From Mycobacterium sp. IS-1264 (GTDB taxonomy: Bacteria > Actinomycetota > Actinomycetes > Mycobacteriales > Mycobacteriaceae), in the NCBI RefSeq assembly GCF_001954195.1, contig NZ_MBES01000056.1, forward strand, positions 1 through 64,000: a stretch of 64,000 nucleotides of DNA. Reading direction: 5' to 3'. Of this stretch, positions 26,187-34,010 are shown in pieces. The translations under genes were made by a program, and so were the position numbers. The notes beneath the pieces were generated by a model that was not told where the DNA came from, made no database searches, and was given only the letters and a program-made list of their open reading frames with translations. Numbering within the stretch: position 1 is the first letter of the stretch; every line of letters begins with the position of its first letter.

Positions 26187-26972
26187 CTACTTGGGTTGGT
26201 TCGGGACGCCCGGGAACAACTGGCCCGTCGGACCCGCGGTCACCCAGCCGCCCAGCTTGGTCACGAGATGCGGTGCGAAAACCGCGCCGTAGAGCACATT
26301 TCCGATGACGACTACGGCGACGATGGACAGCACCGATGCTTGCAGACGACTCGTCGACCTTTTCTCGGCCCACGTCTCGATGACATTTCGTCCCTCCGAA
26401 TCGGTCCGCCCGAGGAGGTAGGTGAAGACCATCATCTGGATGCCCATCGCGAGGGAGTCGTACAGCGGATACTGATGGATGGTCCCCTCACGTATCGCGA
26501 GCCCGGAGATCACGCGGCCGTAATAGAAGACGCCGAGCTTCGCGCCGAGGAACCCGTTGAAGAGTAGCGCCCAGCAGAACCCGACGACGAGGCCGACGGT
26601 CAATAGCGTTGTGGGCCTGCGCCATTGGAATTTCGAGCTCAGCCATCGCCCGAGCGCTGCGCCCGTCACGGCGGGCAGCACGAAGTAGGAGATGTAGCCG
26701 ATCGGAACGAACAAGGGCAGCCCACCCCACGTCACGTTCAGCGGCCACCACGACGGCATGCGGGGGATAGCGGGCGGGAACTGTGCGTACATCGCCCAGT
26801 CGTAGGGCGCTTCGATCCACGAGAACGAGATCGCCGAGATGCAAAGGAGCAGGAGCGGGTGCACGCGGCCCTGGCGGATGCTCAGGTACAGACCGACCGC
26901 GGTAAACGCGATGCCCCCCACGATGGCGAAGCCACTGGCCGCCTGCATCAACGGCGTCATCGCGGTGGTCAT
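26187..26972 (-). CDS. AveC-like (spirocyclase family) membrane protein
   Basis: A 261-residue integral membrane protein with about seven helices. The loop SWIEAPYDWAMYAQFPP followed by WWPLNVTWGGLPLFVP is the part I associate with mycobacterial proteins annotated as AveC-like; AveC is a bifunctional spirocyclase/dehydratase in avermectin biosynthesis. Whether the mycobacterial members cyclise anything is not established. The start overlaps, as ATGA, the stop of a 36-residue membrane peptide gene (26969-27079), so the two are coupled. It is convergent with the P450, with 4 nt between stops. Confidence 0.65.
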   Translation of the reverse strand: MTTAMTPLMQAASGFAIVGGIAFTAVGLYLSIRQGRVHPLLLLCISAISFSWIEAPYDWAMYAQFPPAIPRMPSWWPLNVTWGGLPLFVPIGYISYFVLPAVTGAALGRWLSSKFQWRRPTTLLTVGLVVGFCWALLFNGFLGAKLGVFYYGRVISGLAIREGTIHQYPLYDSLAMGIQMMVFTYLLGRTDSEGRNVIETWAEKRSTSRLQASVLSIVAVVVIGNVLYGAVFAPHLVTKLGGWVTAGPTGQLFPGVPNQPK

Positions 26973-27079
26973 TGGTCGCGCCCTTGACCCCGGCGTGCTT
27001 GCGGGTCGTAGCGAAGCACCAAACCGAATATCAGGACGATCAGGCCGAACAGCGTGCCGAGCATGATGACAGCGCCCAC
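26969..27079 (-). CDS. 36-residue single-span membrane peptide
   Basis: GTG 27079 opens a 36-codon frame (MGAVIMLGTLFGLIVLIFGL, then VLRYDPQARRGQGRDQ). It has one strongly hydrophobic span of about 20 residues and a basic cytoplasmic tail. Its TGA overlaps the ATG of the AveC-like gene (ATGA), the same coupling seen elsewhere in this cluster, which argues that it is real. It may be an assembly or stabilising subunit for the larger membrane protein. It falls below the length cut-off of most gene callers. Confidence 0.55.
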   Translation of the reverse strand: MGAVIMLGTLFGLIVLIFGLVLRYDPQARRGQGRDQ

Positions 27080-27109
27080 GTCCGCGCCCCTTTCGCTACG
27101 AGGTCGAGT

Positions 27110-27135
27110 AGATAGTGGATGCTATCTTAAAAGAT
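27110..27135. promoter_or_regulatory. Overlapping palindromes, likely TetR operator
   Basis: AGATAG-TGGATG-CTATCT (27110-27127) and ATCTT-AA-AAGAT (27124-27135) are two perfect, overlapping inverted repeats directly before the GTG at 27136. They lie between the TetR gene and the divergent membrane-peptide/AveC-like pair, a usual place for an autoregulatory TetR site. If the TetR start is GTG 27115 the site would lie within its first codons. Confidence 0.55.
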
Positions 27136-27786
27136 GTGTCCCAGCGACCCTCCACGACGAAGACGCCCCCGGCCGCCACGCGCCGACCCCGCGGCGCGCC
27201 GCGCAAGCTCCTGCTCGACGCGGCGCGAGATCTGTTCGCGCGTCAGGACTACCGCAGCACCACGACGCGTGAAATCGCCCAGGCTGCCGGCGTCACCGAA
27301 CACCTGCTGTTCCGCCATTTCGGTTCGAAGGCAGCGCTGTTCCGGGAGGCCCTCGTCCTGCCGTTCACCAGTTTCGTCGACGAATTCGGCCGGACGTGGC
27401 AGTCGGTTATCCCCGAGGAGACCAACGAGGAGGACTTGGCCGGGCACTTCGTCGGGCAGCTCTACGACGTGTTCGTCGAACACCAGGGTCTGCTGTTGAC
27501 GCTGATGGCATCGCAGACGCTGAGCGCGGAGGAAATGGCCGACGCCGGCATTGCCGACGTCAGGCGGGCGCTGAAGGTGCTCGGCCGGATCAGCGCCGAG
27601 GGCATGCATTTGCGTGGGATGCGCGCGGATCATCCTGACCTGCCGGCCCATTCAACGGTGGCGATGATCGCCGGCATGGCCGCGTTGCGTTCGACGTACT
27701 TTGGGACCAAGCAGCCGTCAAGGAAGGTCATCGTCGAGGAACTCGTCCAGGCGATCCTGCACGGCTTCCTGCACCGCAACGACTGA
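27136..27786 (+). CDS. TetR/AcrR family transcriptional regulator
   Basis: A 216-residue regulator. The N-terminal helix-turn-helix is clear: LLLDAARDLFARQDYRSTTT, then IAQAAGVTEHLLFRHFGSK with the recognition helix. The remaining ~150 residues form the ligand-binding domain, without a recognised effector signature. An in-frame GTG at 27115 is an alternative start, but it lies within the operator-like palindromes at 27110-27135. Divergent from the 36-residue peptide/AveC-like operon, which is its most likely target along with itself. Ends in a double palindromic terminator shared with the convergent MFS gene. Confidence 0.88.
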   Translation: MSQRPSTTKTPPAATRRPRGAPRKLLLDAARDLFARQDYRSTTTREIAQAAGVTEHLLFRHFGSKAALFREALVLPFTSFVDEFGRTWQSVIPEETNEEDLAGHFVGQLYDVFVEHQGLLLTLMASQTLSAEEMADAGIADVRRALKVLGRISAEGMHLRGMRADHPDLPAHSTVAMIAGMAALRSTYFGTKQPSRKVIVEELVQAILHGFLHRND

Positions 27787-27802
27787 CCTAAGCCCATCGC
27801 GC

Positions 27803-27862
27803 CTCGAGCGTGACGCTGCAGTCACGCTCGAGCTCCAACGTGACTGCAGCGTCACGTTCGAG
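27803..27862. terminator. Two tandem palindromes between convergent genes
   Basis: CTCGAGCGTGAC-GCTGCA-GTCACGCTCGAG (27803-27832; arms of 12 perfect bp) is followed at once by a second unit (about 27832-27862) with AACGTGAC-TGCAGC-GTCACGTT at its core. The second unit is an inverted, slightly changed copy of the first. The pair would end transcripts from both the TetR gene and the convergent MFS gene. Confidence 0.75.
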
Positions 27863-27871
27863 CCCCAGTCG

Positions 27872-29119
27872 TTAGGCCCGCGACGGCCGTAGCAGGCCCG
27901 ACGCGACGATCGCGACGGCCATCCACGCGGCCGCGTAGCCGAAGGCGACCGCGGGCGACGCCACCGTGTAGAGCACGCCCGCGACGACCGTGGCCACCAC
28001 GTCACCCGTTGCCTGTACCGCACCGAGCACACCGAATCCGCTGCCGCGCAACCGGTCCGGAAGCAACTGGGAAACAACGGCCGATTGGGTGGGTTCGGCC
28101 AGGCCGATGCCCGCTCCGGCGAGCGCGAAGCCCAGCGCGATGGCTAGCGCGCTGTGCGGGCCGACCGCAAACACCGCATAGCCCATGACATAGACGGCCG
28201 CGCCCGTGGCGAATACCGTGCGTGGGCCGGTCCCGTCGTACCATCGTCCGGCAATCAGCGAAGCCGCCGTGGCGACCGCGTTGTGGAGCGCGTAGATCAG
28301 GATCGCCAGCGATGTCGCCGCGGTCACCGTCCGGTGCGGGGAGGTGAGTAGCTGAGTGGAACGCAGGATCAGCAGAGTTGTTGCGACGTTGCCGAATTCG
28401 AATAGCGCGACGGGCAGCAAGGCGCGCAGCATTCCGGCGTCGCGCAGAGCACCGAACTCGAATCTCCGCCTGGCCGGGCGGCCGTTGGAGTGGTTGCGGC
28501 GACGGGCCTCGCGTGCGGCCACCAGGATCGCGGCCACGGCGAACAACCCCGGAATTGCGGCCAGGTACAGCGTGGGGCGGATGCCAACCCAGGCCACCAG
28601 CCCGGCCGCGAGCAGCGGGCCCACCACCGCACCCAGGTTGTCCCCGGCGCGTTCGAGCCCGAATGCCCTGCCGTGTGCCGAGTCCGGGATCAGGGACGCC
28701 AGCAGGGCGTCGCGCGACGGCCCCCGCACGCCACGAGAGACCCAGGCGAGGGCGCGCAGAATCCCGACCTGCCATACCGTCACCGCCGCGCCGATCGCCC
28801 CGGTCGCCAACGCGGTGCCCAGGTAACCGGCCGACGAAACCCGTCCTCGCCGGTCGGGATCGTTGGCGAGCGGTCCGCCGACCAGCTTCATCACCCCGAT
28901 CAACGCGTCGCTGATCCCGTCGATGACGCCGAGCGCAGCCGCGGAGGCGCCCAGTGTGCCGGTCAGAAACGCGGGCAGCACCGACGTGGTGGCCTCGTGG
29001 CCCGCATCCGAGAAGAAGCTCGCCCCTCCCACCGCCCCGACGCCGGGGGTCAGCCAACGCCGGTCGCCGGCGTCGTCGATTACCGCGTCACGACGATCCT
29101 CGTCGCCGTAACCGGTCAC
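27872..29119 (-). CDS. MFS transporter
   Basis: A 415-residue major-facilitator protein with 12 predicted helices. The GTG start at 29119 overlaps the TGA of the upstream hydrolase gene (GTGA). After a ~25-residue cytoplasmic start come SFFSDAGHEATTSVLPAF, the loop GGPLANDPDRRGRVSSAGY (a motif-A-like G.L.D..GRR region), ARREA-rich central loop and a second half ending GVLYTVASPAVAFGY. It resembles drug/metabolite efflux members; substrate unknown. A much longer in-frame extension to 29404 is rejected because it runs over the hydrolase and reads as low-complexity basic sequence. Confidence 0.85.
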   Translation of the reverse strand: MTGYGDEDRRDAVIDDAGDRRWLTPGVGAVGGASFFSDAGHEATTSVLPAFLTGTLGASAAALGVIDGISDALIGVMKLVGGPLANDPDRRGRVSSAGYLGTALATGAIGAAVTVWQVGILRALAWVSRGVRGPSRDALLASLIPDSAHGRAFGLERAGDNLGAVVGPLLAAGLVAWVGIRPTLYLAAIPGLFAVAAILVAAREARRRNHSNGRPARRRFEFGALRDAGMLRALLPVALFEFGNVATTLLILRSTQLLTSPHRTVTAATSLAILIYALHNAVATAASLIAGRWYDGTGPRTVFATGAAVYVMGYAVFAVGPHSALAIALGFALAGAGIGLAEPTQSAVVSQLLPDRLRGSGFGVLGAVQATGDVVATVVAGVLYTVASPAVAFGYAAAWMAVAIVASGLLRPSRA

Positions 29120-30141
29120 GCGCTTTGATCCACCAGGACCGCGCCGTCGGGTTGATTCCCGAGCGTCTGGAGCGCAATGTCGTCCCCCTGGGCCGTGAGG
29201 CGAACGATCTGGGCCAATTGCCCGGGGGCGTCGCACTGCAGATAGTGATCGGCGCTCGGCAACACCCAGTAGCGGTTTCGACCGGGCTTGTCCTTGAGAT
29301 ACGCCTGCCAGACGTGGTTGGGGACACGCAGCGGCGAGACGTTGTCGTGCACGCCCCAGACCACCGTGGTGTTGACTTCGCTCCTGGAAAGCGCTTCGAG
29401 CCAACTGGTTTCGTCGGCGGCGCGCTCGTTCAGGTACTGAATCGTGTCGGGCAGCACGCGGATGCCGTCATTGTGGGCGAAACATTTCGCCAGGGCGGCG
29501 ATCTCCGGGTCCTGCGCCGTCCGCCGCGGCATGAAAGTGCTGGCTCCCAGGCCGGCCGCGAGCAGCTCCGGCGTCGTCGCCGCCGCGGTGGCGCGTCCCG
29601 TGGCGGGGTCGAGCATCGCGGTTTGGAACGCGGTGAGGTTCGACAGGGGCAGGTAGATGTTGGCGTTGGTCAAGATGAGGTCGACGGGCACGGCCGCTTG
29701 GTCGTCGGTCGCCAACATCTCCAGCGCGATCATGCCGACACTGCTTCCTCGATCGTGGGTGAGCATGCGGTATTGGCTCAGGTTCCACACCTGGGTGATC
29801 GCGTAGACGAGCAGGCGCGCGTCGTCGTACAACGAATAGACGTACGGCTCCGGTGGTTTGTCGGACAATCCGTAGCCCGGAAAGTCCAGCAGATACATGT
29901 CGAACTCGGCGCTCAGCTCATTTGACAGGGCGAAGTAGTCGATGCTCGACGTCGGAAAGCCGTGCACCAGTACCAGTGCGGGTGCCCCGGGCGTGCCGCA
30001 GCGGCGGCTGAACACGGTAAGTTCCTGCCCGTCGTTGGCAGCGGTGGTCGACCGCCAACGAAGTTCGGTACTGCCCTTCTGCCACTCCGCGAAGATGTCC
30101 AAGCTGCCAGCATCCCAGAGGGAATCGCGGTTAGACAACAC
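29116..30141 (-). CDS. Alpha/beta hydrolase, epoxide hydrolase-like
   Basis: A 341-residue alpha/beta hydrolase. The oxyanion motif HGFPTSS, the cap-side GYGLSDKP, and the nucleophile region MLTHDRGSSVGM (Asp nucleophile, in place of Ser) fit the epoxide-hydrolase/haloalkane-dehalogenase branch. The acid/base pair is probably in VVWGVHDNVSP and SADHYLQCDAP. The product is an alcohol or diol; substrate unknown. It overlaps the MFS gene by 4 nt, so hydrolysis and transport are probably linked. An inverted-repeat hairpin (30169-30244) separates it from the upstream five-gene operon. Confidence 0.85.
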   Translation of the reverse strand: MLSNRDSLWDAGSLDIFAEWQKGSTELRWRSTTAANDGQELTVFSRRCGTPGAPALVLVHGFPTSSIDYFALSNELSAEFDMYLLDFPGYGLSDKPPEPYVYSLYDDARLLVYAITQVWNLSQYRMLTHDRGSSVGMIALEMLATDDQAAVPVDLILTNANIYLPLSNLTAFQTAMLDPATGRATAAATTPELLAAGLGASTFMPRRTAQDPEIAALAKCFAHNDGIRVLPDTIQYLNERAADETSWLEALSRSEVNTTVVWGVHDNVSPLRVPNHVWQAYLKDKPGRNRYWVLPSADHYLQCDAPGQLAQIVRLTAQGDDIALQTLGNQPDGAVLVDQSA

Positions 30142-30168
30142 GTGTCACAGAAAGTTCGGGCTATGCCA

Positions 30169-30244
30169 TTTTGCCCGCCTCACAGCGACAACGGGGCACG
30201 TCGGTGTAGCAATGGCCGGGGTTGTCGCTGTGAGGCGGGCAAAA
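30169..30244. repeat. Dispersed inverted-repeat hairpin, copy B (perfect 24-bp arms)
   Basis: Left arm 30169-30192 (TTTTGCCCGCCTCACAGCGA + CAAC) and right arm 30221-30244 are perfect inverted copies over 24 bp, with a 28-nt loop. It is the cleanest copy of the family. Position: after the stop of the lipoprotein gene and before the hydrolase start, both on the minus strand, so it could also end or stabilise the upstream transcript. Confidence 0.9.
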
Positions 30245-30298
30245 GGTCACCCGCATATCTCTGGTGACTGTAGTGACCGATGGGACTGCGAGAGCCCT

Positions 30299-30778
30299 TC
30301 ACGGGCACGTCACGTGAATCCCGAATGTCACCTGACGCGTGCTGCTTTGTCCGGGCGCCGACCCTTGGCCCGCCCCGGTCACCGTGTAGCTCTTGCCCTC
30401 CTTGCTCGCCTGGACCTGAGTCGGAGTCTGCACCGACTGGTAGGGCAACTGATATTGACCGTCTTCCACCTTGAGCGAGATGGCGAAGCCGTCGACGCTC
30501 GGTGGTATCTCGTCGGACAGCGCCAGCGATATCGACGCTGCATCGTCATGCACGGTGATGCGGGTGGTCAGATCTCCCGACTCCGCCGGTGTCGCACTCG
30601 GTTTCGCCGCGGAGGTACTGCAGTCGACTCTGCTGTAGATGGTGTGGGTGTGCTGGTCGAGCATGACGGTGGCGCCGGACACTGCCGGACTCGAGCTTGC
30701 CGGAGGGGCGCCCCTCTTGGTGGAACAGGCCGACGTGACGGCCACCAGAACAACGACACCGACGACGATTTGTCTCAC
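30299..30778 (-). CDS. LpqH/19-kDa antigen-like lipoprotein
   Basis: A 159-residue exported lipoprotein starting at GTG 30778, whose bases overlap the preceding stop (GTGA). It has a hydrophobic signal (QIVVGVVVLVAVTSACS, lipobox cysteine last but one), a Ser/Pro-rich linker, then a ~120-residue domain with VDCST, ITVHDDAAS, AISLKVEDGQYQLPYQS and the closing RQVTFGIHVTCP. This matches the layout of the mycobacterial 19-kDa lipoprotein family (LpqH/LppE group), with its two conserved cysteines. It is the last gene of a five-gene chain of 4-nt overlaps. Role unknown. Confidence 0.8.
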   Translation of the reverse strand: MRQIVVGVVVLVAVTSACSTKRGAPPASSSPAVSGATVMLDQHTHTIYSRVDCSTSAAKPSATPAESGDLTTRITVHDDAASISLALSDEIPPSVDGFAISLKVEDGQYQLPYQSVQTPTQVQASKEGKSYTVTGAGQGSAPGQSSTRQVTFGIHVTCP

Positions 30779-31503
30779 GGCCACGCTTCCCATCTGATCA
30801 TGGTCCGCAGCGGGCCGGCGAACACGGGTCGTACGGCAGACGATCGCCACCGCTCTTCGATCAGCGGCGCCATCGCACCGGTGACGGTGAGCGGGTCGTC
30901 GTCGAGGTAAACGACGGTGATGTATTGGTGGTCCCTTCGCCAACCGCGCGGTATCTGCCAGGCGGTGGTGGACCCGAATGTCCAGGCGCCCGCGGTGCCG
31001 GGCGTGGCGAGCAGTGCCGGATAGTGTTCGGCGTGCAGCCATTGCAGCCACTCGTCGGAGCGGCCGTTGGTGGGCTCTTCGACGATCAGCAGGATGCCGC
31101 GGTGCGGCCGGAACGGCACGACCTCCGCGGAAATGAGTGCGCGCGGCGCGGATTGCCACTCTAGGAGGCGCAGCCCGGCCACTTGCAGCGACGGTCGTGT
31201 GGCGGGGAAGCGGCCATTGTCGCGCAGGGTGCGACCGAGTACGACGAAGTCGTCGAAGGTTTTTTCCACGGGGTCGCCGACCAGGTAGTGCACGGCGTTG
31301 CCGACGTCGCCGAGCGGTCCGTCGGCCGCCAAGCGATGCTCGGCGTAGTCGCCGTCGGCGATCCAGCGCAACCCGTGCACGATGCCCGGCAGTTGGTATT
31401 GCTCCGGCATGTGATCCAGCAGGTGCCAGCGCAGGTAGCTGCCGTCGTCGTCGGGTGGTGGCGCCGCGGTGAGGCTGAAAACGCCTGCCTTGACTCGGTT
31501 CAA
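30775..31503 (-). CDS. Hypothetical protein with dimeric alpha-beta-barrel features
   Basis: A 242-residue cytoplasmic protein with two similar halves. The first has YLRWHLLDHMPEQYQLPGI and the second has EWLQWLHAEHYPALLATPG; both look like the W..H...P motif of EthD-like dimeric alpha/beta-barrel proteins. This suggests an internally duplicated barrel that could bind a small hydrophobic ligand, but no enzyme assignment is possible. It overlaps the luciferase-like gene upstream (ATGA) and the lipoprotein downstream (GTGA). Confidence 0.7.
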   Translation of the reverse strand: MNRVKAGVFSLTAAPPPDDDGSYLRWHLLDHMPEQYQLPGIVHGLRWIADGDYAEHRLAADGPLGDVGNAVHYLVGDPVEKTFDDFVVLGRTLRDNGRFPATRPSLQVAGLRLLEWQSAPRALISAEVVPFRPHRGILLIVEEPTNGRSDEWLQWLHAEHYPALLATPGTAGAWTFGSTTAWQIPRGWRRDHQYITVVYLDDDPLTVTGAMAPLIEERWRSSAVRPVFAGPLRTMIRWEAWP

Positions 31504-32372
31504 GGGGATCCTTCGGGGGCGTGCAGCTCCGCGAGCGCGTGCAGATTTTCCAGGTAATGCTGCAGTGACGTGTGGGTGAACCAGGCGCTGACGATGGTGG
31601 CGCCGTGTGCGGCGGTGTCCGCGAGGACATCGCGGGTGCGTTCCGGTTCGTTGATCGCGTCCAGCGGCACCGCGGGTGGCAGGACGACCTCGAACCCGGG
31701 CCGAAGTTCGAAGCGGCCCAACCAGTCTCGGACCTGGCGCGGGCTCACGCTGAAGGGAGCCCAGCCGTCGGCGAGTGTCGCGGCCCGGCGCAGCGAGCGC
31801 AGCGTGCGTCCACCGATCCAGATTGGCACATGTTCCTGGACGGCGCAGGGGTCGACGACCATCCCGTCGAACGCATAGAACTCGCCGCGGTATGCCGGTT
31901 CGACGACCGACAGGGAGGCGCGCAGCGCCCGCAACGCATCGTCGCCGCGCGGTCCGCGATCGTCAAACGGCGCCCCGATGAGGTCGAACTCTTCCTTGAG
32001 ACTGCCCACGCCGACTCCGAGAATGAGTCGGCCCTTGCTGACTTTGTCCAGGGTGCCGTAGCGCTTGGCGATCTCGAGCGGGTGGTGATAGGCGAGCACC
32101 AGCACGTGCGTGGCCAACCGTATTCGCTGGGTGCGTGCGGCCAGGTAGCCTAGCGTGGCCAGCGGATCCCAGTAACGCGTGCCGCGGCGAGCCCGTTCGG
32201 CAGCGGGCAGCGCGATGTGCTCGCTGCAGGTCAGGTGGTGGTAGCCGAGTTGGTCTGCGGCTTCGGCAATCTGCGCCAGGTCGTCGATCGACGCGGTCTT
32301 CTCCCAATCGCCACTGGACCCGGGCAGCATCGTCACCACCGGCGTTGCGACCGACAGCTTAGCGGCGCTCAT
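31500..32372 (-). CDS. LLM-class F420-dependent oxidoreductase
   Basis: A 290-residue luciferase-like protein with the N-terminal VTMLPGSSGDWEK, AADQLGYHHLTCSEHIALP, RIRLATHVLVLAYHHPLEIAKR (in pieces), SKGRLILGVGVGSLKEEFDL and VPIWIGGRT motifs that mark mycobacterial F420-type members (TIGR03619-like). It is the third gene of the coupled operon, overlapping the SDR and the duplicated alpha-beta protein by 4 nt each. It probably transfers hydride to or from a carbonyl or alkene made by its operon partners. Confidence 0.88.
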   Translation of the reverse strand: MSAAKLSVATPVVTMLPGSSGDWEKTASIDDLAQIAEAADQLGYHHLTCSEHIALPAAERARRGTRYWDPLATLGYLAARTQRIRLATHVLVLAYHHPLEIAKRYGTLDKVSKGRLILGVGVGSLKEEFDLIGAPFDDRGPRGDDALRALRASLSVVEPAYRGEFYAFDGMVVDPCAVQEHVPIWIGGRTLRSLRRAATLADGWAPFSVSPRQVRDWLGRFELRPGFEVVLPPAVPLDAINEPERTRDVLADTAAHGATIVSAWFTHTSLQHYLENLHALAELHAPEGSP

Positions 32373-33151
32373 CCCTGCATGTACCCTCCGGCGTCGACGG
32401 GAATCGATTGCCCTGTGATGGTACGGCTTTCGTCGCTGGCCAGGAACAGCGCCAGGTTTGCGACATCGTCGGGAGAGGAAATATCTTGCAGCGCAACTCC
32501 TTTGAGGGACGTTGCGCGCTGAGTCGCGAAGTCAACGCCTTGCTCGTCGGCCATCCGTTGGACCCAGTTGCGAAACAGTTCGGTGTCGATGGCGCCGGGC
32601 ACTATGCAATTACACCGAATGCCGTACGAACCCACTTCCAGCGCAACGGCCTTGGTGAACGCGCGAAGCGATGCCTTCGCCGTGACGTAGTGCGTTTTGC
32701 GAACCATGCCGGTGTAGCTGGCGGTCGAGGAGAAGTTCAGGATGACCCCGCGACGGCGCTGCAACATCGACCGGTTGAGCACCTCGCGGGTGCACAGCAT
32801 CGCCGCCGTGACATCGATGGCGATCGTGGCGTTCCAGTTGTCCAGCGTCTGCTCCCAGATCCAGCGGTCCTGTCCGGGCGCGGCCGCGTTGTTGCAGAGG
32901 ATGTCGACCTGGCCGAACTCGTCGACCGCCCGCGTCACCATGGCGGCGACGTCACGCTCGTCGGTCACGTCGGCCCGCATCGCGATGGCACCGGGACCCG
33001 CCGCTTCGGCGGCGCTATGGACCAGCTCTTCGCGGCGCGCGGCGAGCAGGACCCGGGCGCCCTCGCGGACGAACAACGAGCCCAGCACCGGCCCCAGTCC
33101 GGTGCTGGCGCCGGTGATGATAGCGACCTTGCCGGCCAGTCGACCCGTCAT
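32369..33151 (-). CDS. Short-chain dehydrogenase/reductase
   Basis: A 260-residue classical SDR. The cofactor loop is ITGASTGLG, the NNAA motif follows at ~90, the catalytic Ser-Tyr-Lys are in NFSSTASYTG and HYVTAKASLRAF, and IVPGAIDTE marks the C-terminal side. ALFLASDESRTITGQSIPVDAGGY is the usual terminal segment. It interconverts an alcohol and a ketone with NAD(P). The ATG at 33151 overlaps the stop of the hydrolase gene; a longer frame to 33532 is antisense-like noise within that gene. Second gene of the coupled operon. Confidence 0.92.
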   Translation of the reverse strand: MTGRLAGKVAIITGASTGLGPVLGSLFVREGARVLLAARREELVHSAAEAAGPGAIAMRADVTDERDVAAMVTRAVDEFGQVDILCNNAAAPGQDRWIWEQTLDNWNATIAIDVTAAMLCTREVLNRSMLQRRRGVILNFSSTASYTGMVRKTHYVTAKASLRAFTKAVALEVGSYGIRCNCIVPGAIDTELFRNWVQRMADEQGVDFATQRATSLKGVALQDISSPDDVANLALFLASDESRTITGQSIPVDAGGYMQG

Positions 33152-33927
33152 GTTTCGAGCCACTCGTGGATTCGCTGGGCGACGGCCTCCCAGCCGGGCT
33201 CGAGCATCATGTCGTGGCCCATTTTGGGGAAGAGCTCGGCCTCGACGCGATACGCACGCGCGGTCGCGCGGACTTCCCCCTGCGTGAAACACCCGTCTTT
33301 CTCGGCGCCTACGACCAACAGCGGGGTGGTGATGAGTTCGGGTCGGGGCAGGTTGAGGAACAGCATGTCGAGCACGTGCTTTCCGAGATTCTCTTCGCCG
33401 AGCTGCGCGGTGTAGCGCGCCAGGTCGGCATCGGGAGTGAGCTCGGAGAAGAAACTTTCGCGGGCCAATTCGGGTGTGGCACCGATGCTGCGCAGTGATT
33501 TGGTCTTCGCCAGTTCCGTTGCGGTCAACCACGGGTGGCGCCGGAACCTGCGCAGCAGGAATCCGGCGACCCCGCTCACAGGGACGGGGGCGAGCAGCAC
33601 GGCGGCCGGCGCATCGTGCGACTCCAGGTACTTCTGCACGACGAAGCCGCCCATGGAGTGGCCGATCACGATGGGTGGTCTGGGCAGGCTCCTCGCGACC
33701 GAATCGACGTCGTCAACGAGATCCGCCATCGAACAAAATTGCATGCGCTTGGGTGCGGGGCTCTTGCCGTGCCCGCGAAGGCTCAGGGCCAGCGATCGGT
33801 AGCCCTTGTCCGCGAAGAAGTCGAGGAAATGCTCGTCCCAGCACCACGCGCCGTGCCAAGCGCCGTGGACGAAGAGCAGTGGTATGTCGGATTCGTGGGA
33901 GGGCCGCTTTTCGATCACTTCGAGCAC
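33148..33927 (-). CDS. Alpha/beta hydrolase
   Basis: A 259-residue Ser hydrolase, GTG start. Oxyanion region HGAWHGAWCWDEHF, nucleophile elbow VIGHSMGGFV, acid likely in LLVVGAEKDGCFT and base His in PKMGHDMMLEPGW. It resembles esterases or lipases acting on small esters. It is the first gene of a five-gene operon in which each stop overlaps the next start; the divergent nucleosidase-like gene begins 83 bp away, so the promoter must lie in 33928-34010. Confidence 0.88.
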   Translation of the reverse strand: MLEVIEKRPSHESDIPLLFVHGAWHGAWCWDEHFLDFFADKGYRSLALSLRGHGKSPAPKRMQFCSMADLVDDVDSVARSLPRPPIVIGHSMGGFVVQKYLESHDAPAAVLLAPVPVSGVAGFLLRRFRRHPWLTATELAKTKSLRSIGATPELARESFFSELTPDADLARYTAQLGEENLGKHVLDMLFLNLPRPELITTPLLVVGAEKDGCFTQGEVRATARAYRVEAELFPKMGHDMMLEPGWEAVAQRIHEWLET

Positions 33928-34010
33928 GCCGCTGAGATTAGCTTTAGGCCACCCGTGGCGAGGCGGAACTTAGAATGTGACCGCTGCCGAGCCCGAGGAA
34001 GTGCCCCACC

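Noticed and set aside
30299..31630. A 443-codon frame that would fuse an upstream region to the 19-kDa-like lipoprotein
   Set aside because: The first ~285 codons are Arg-rich and run through the duplicated alpha-beta gene in another frame. The lipoprotein has its own GTG start coupled to the upstream stop.
32369..33532. N-terminal extension of the SDR
   Set aside because: The extra codons overlap the hydrolase gene, are basic and non-conserved in character, and the Rossmann start lies at the ATG at 33151.
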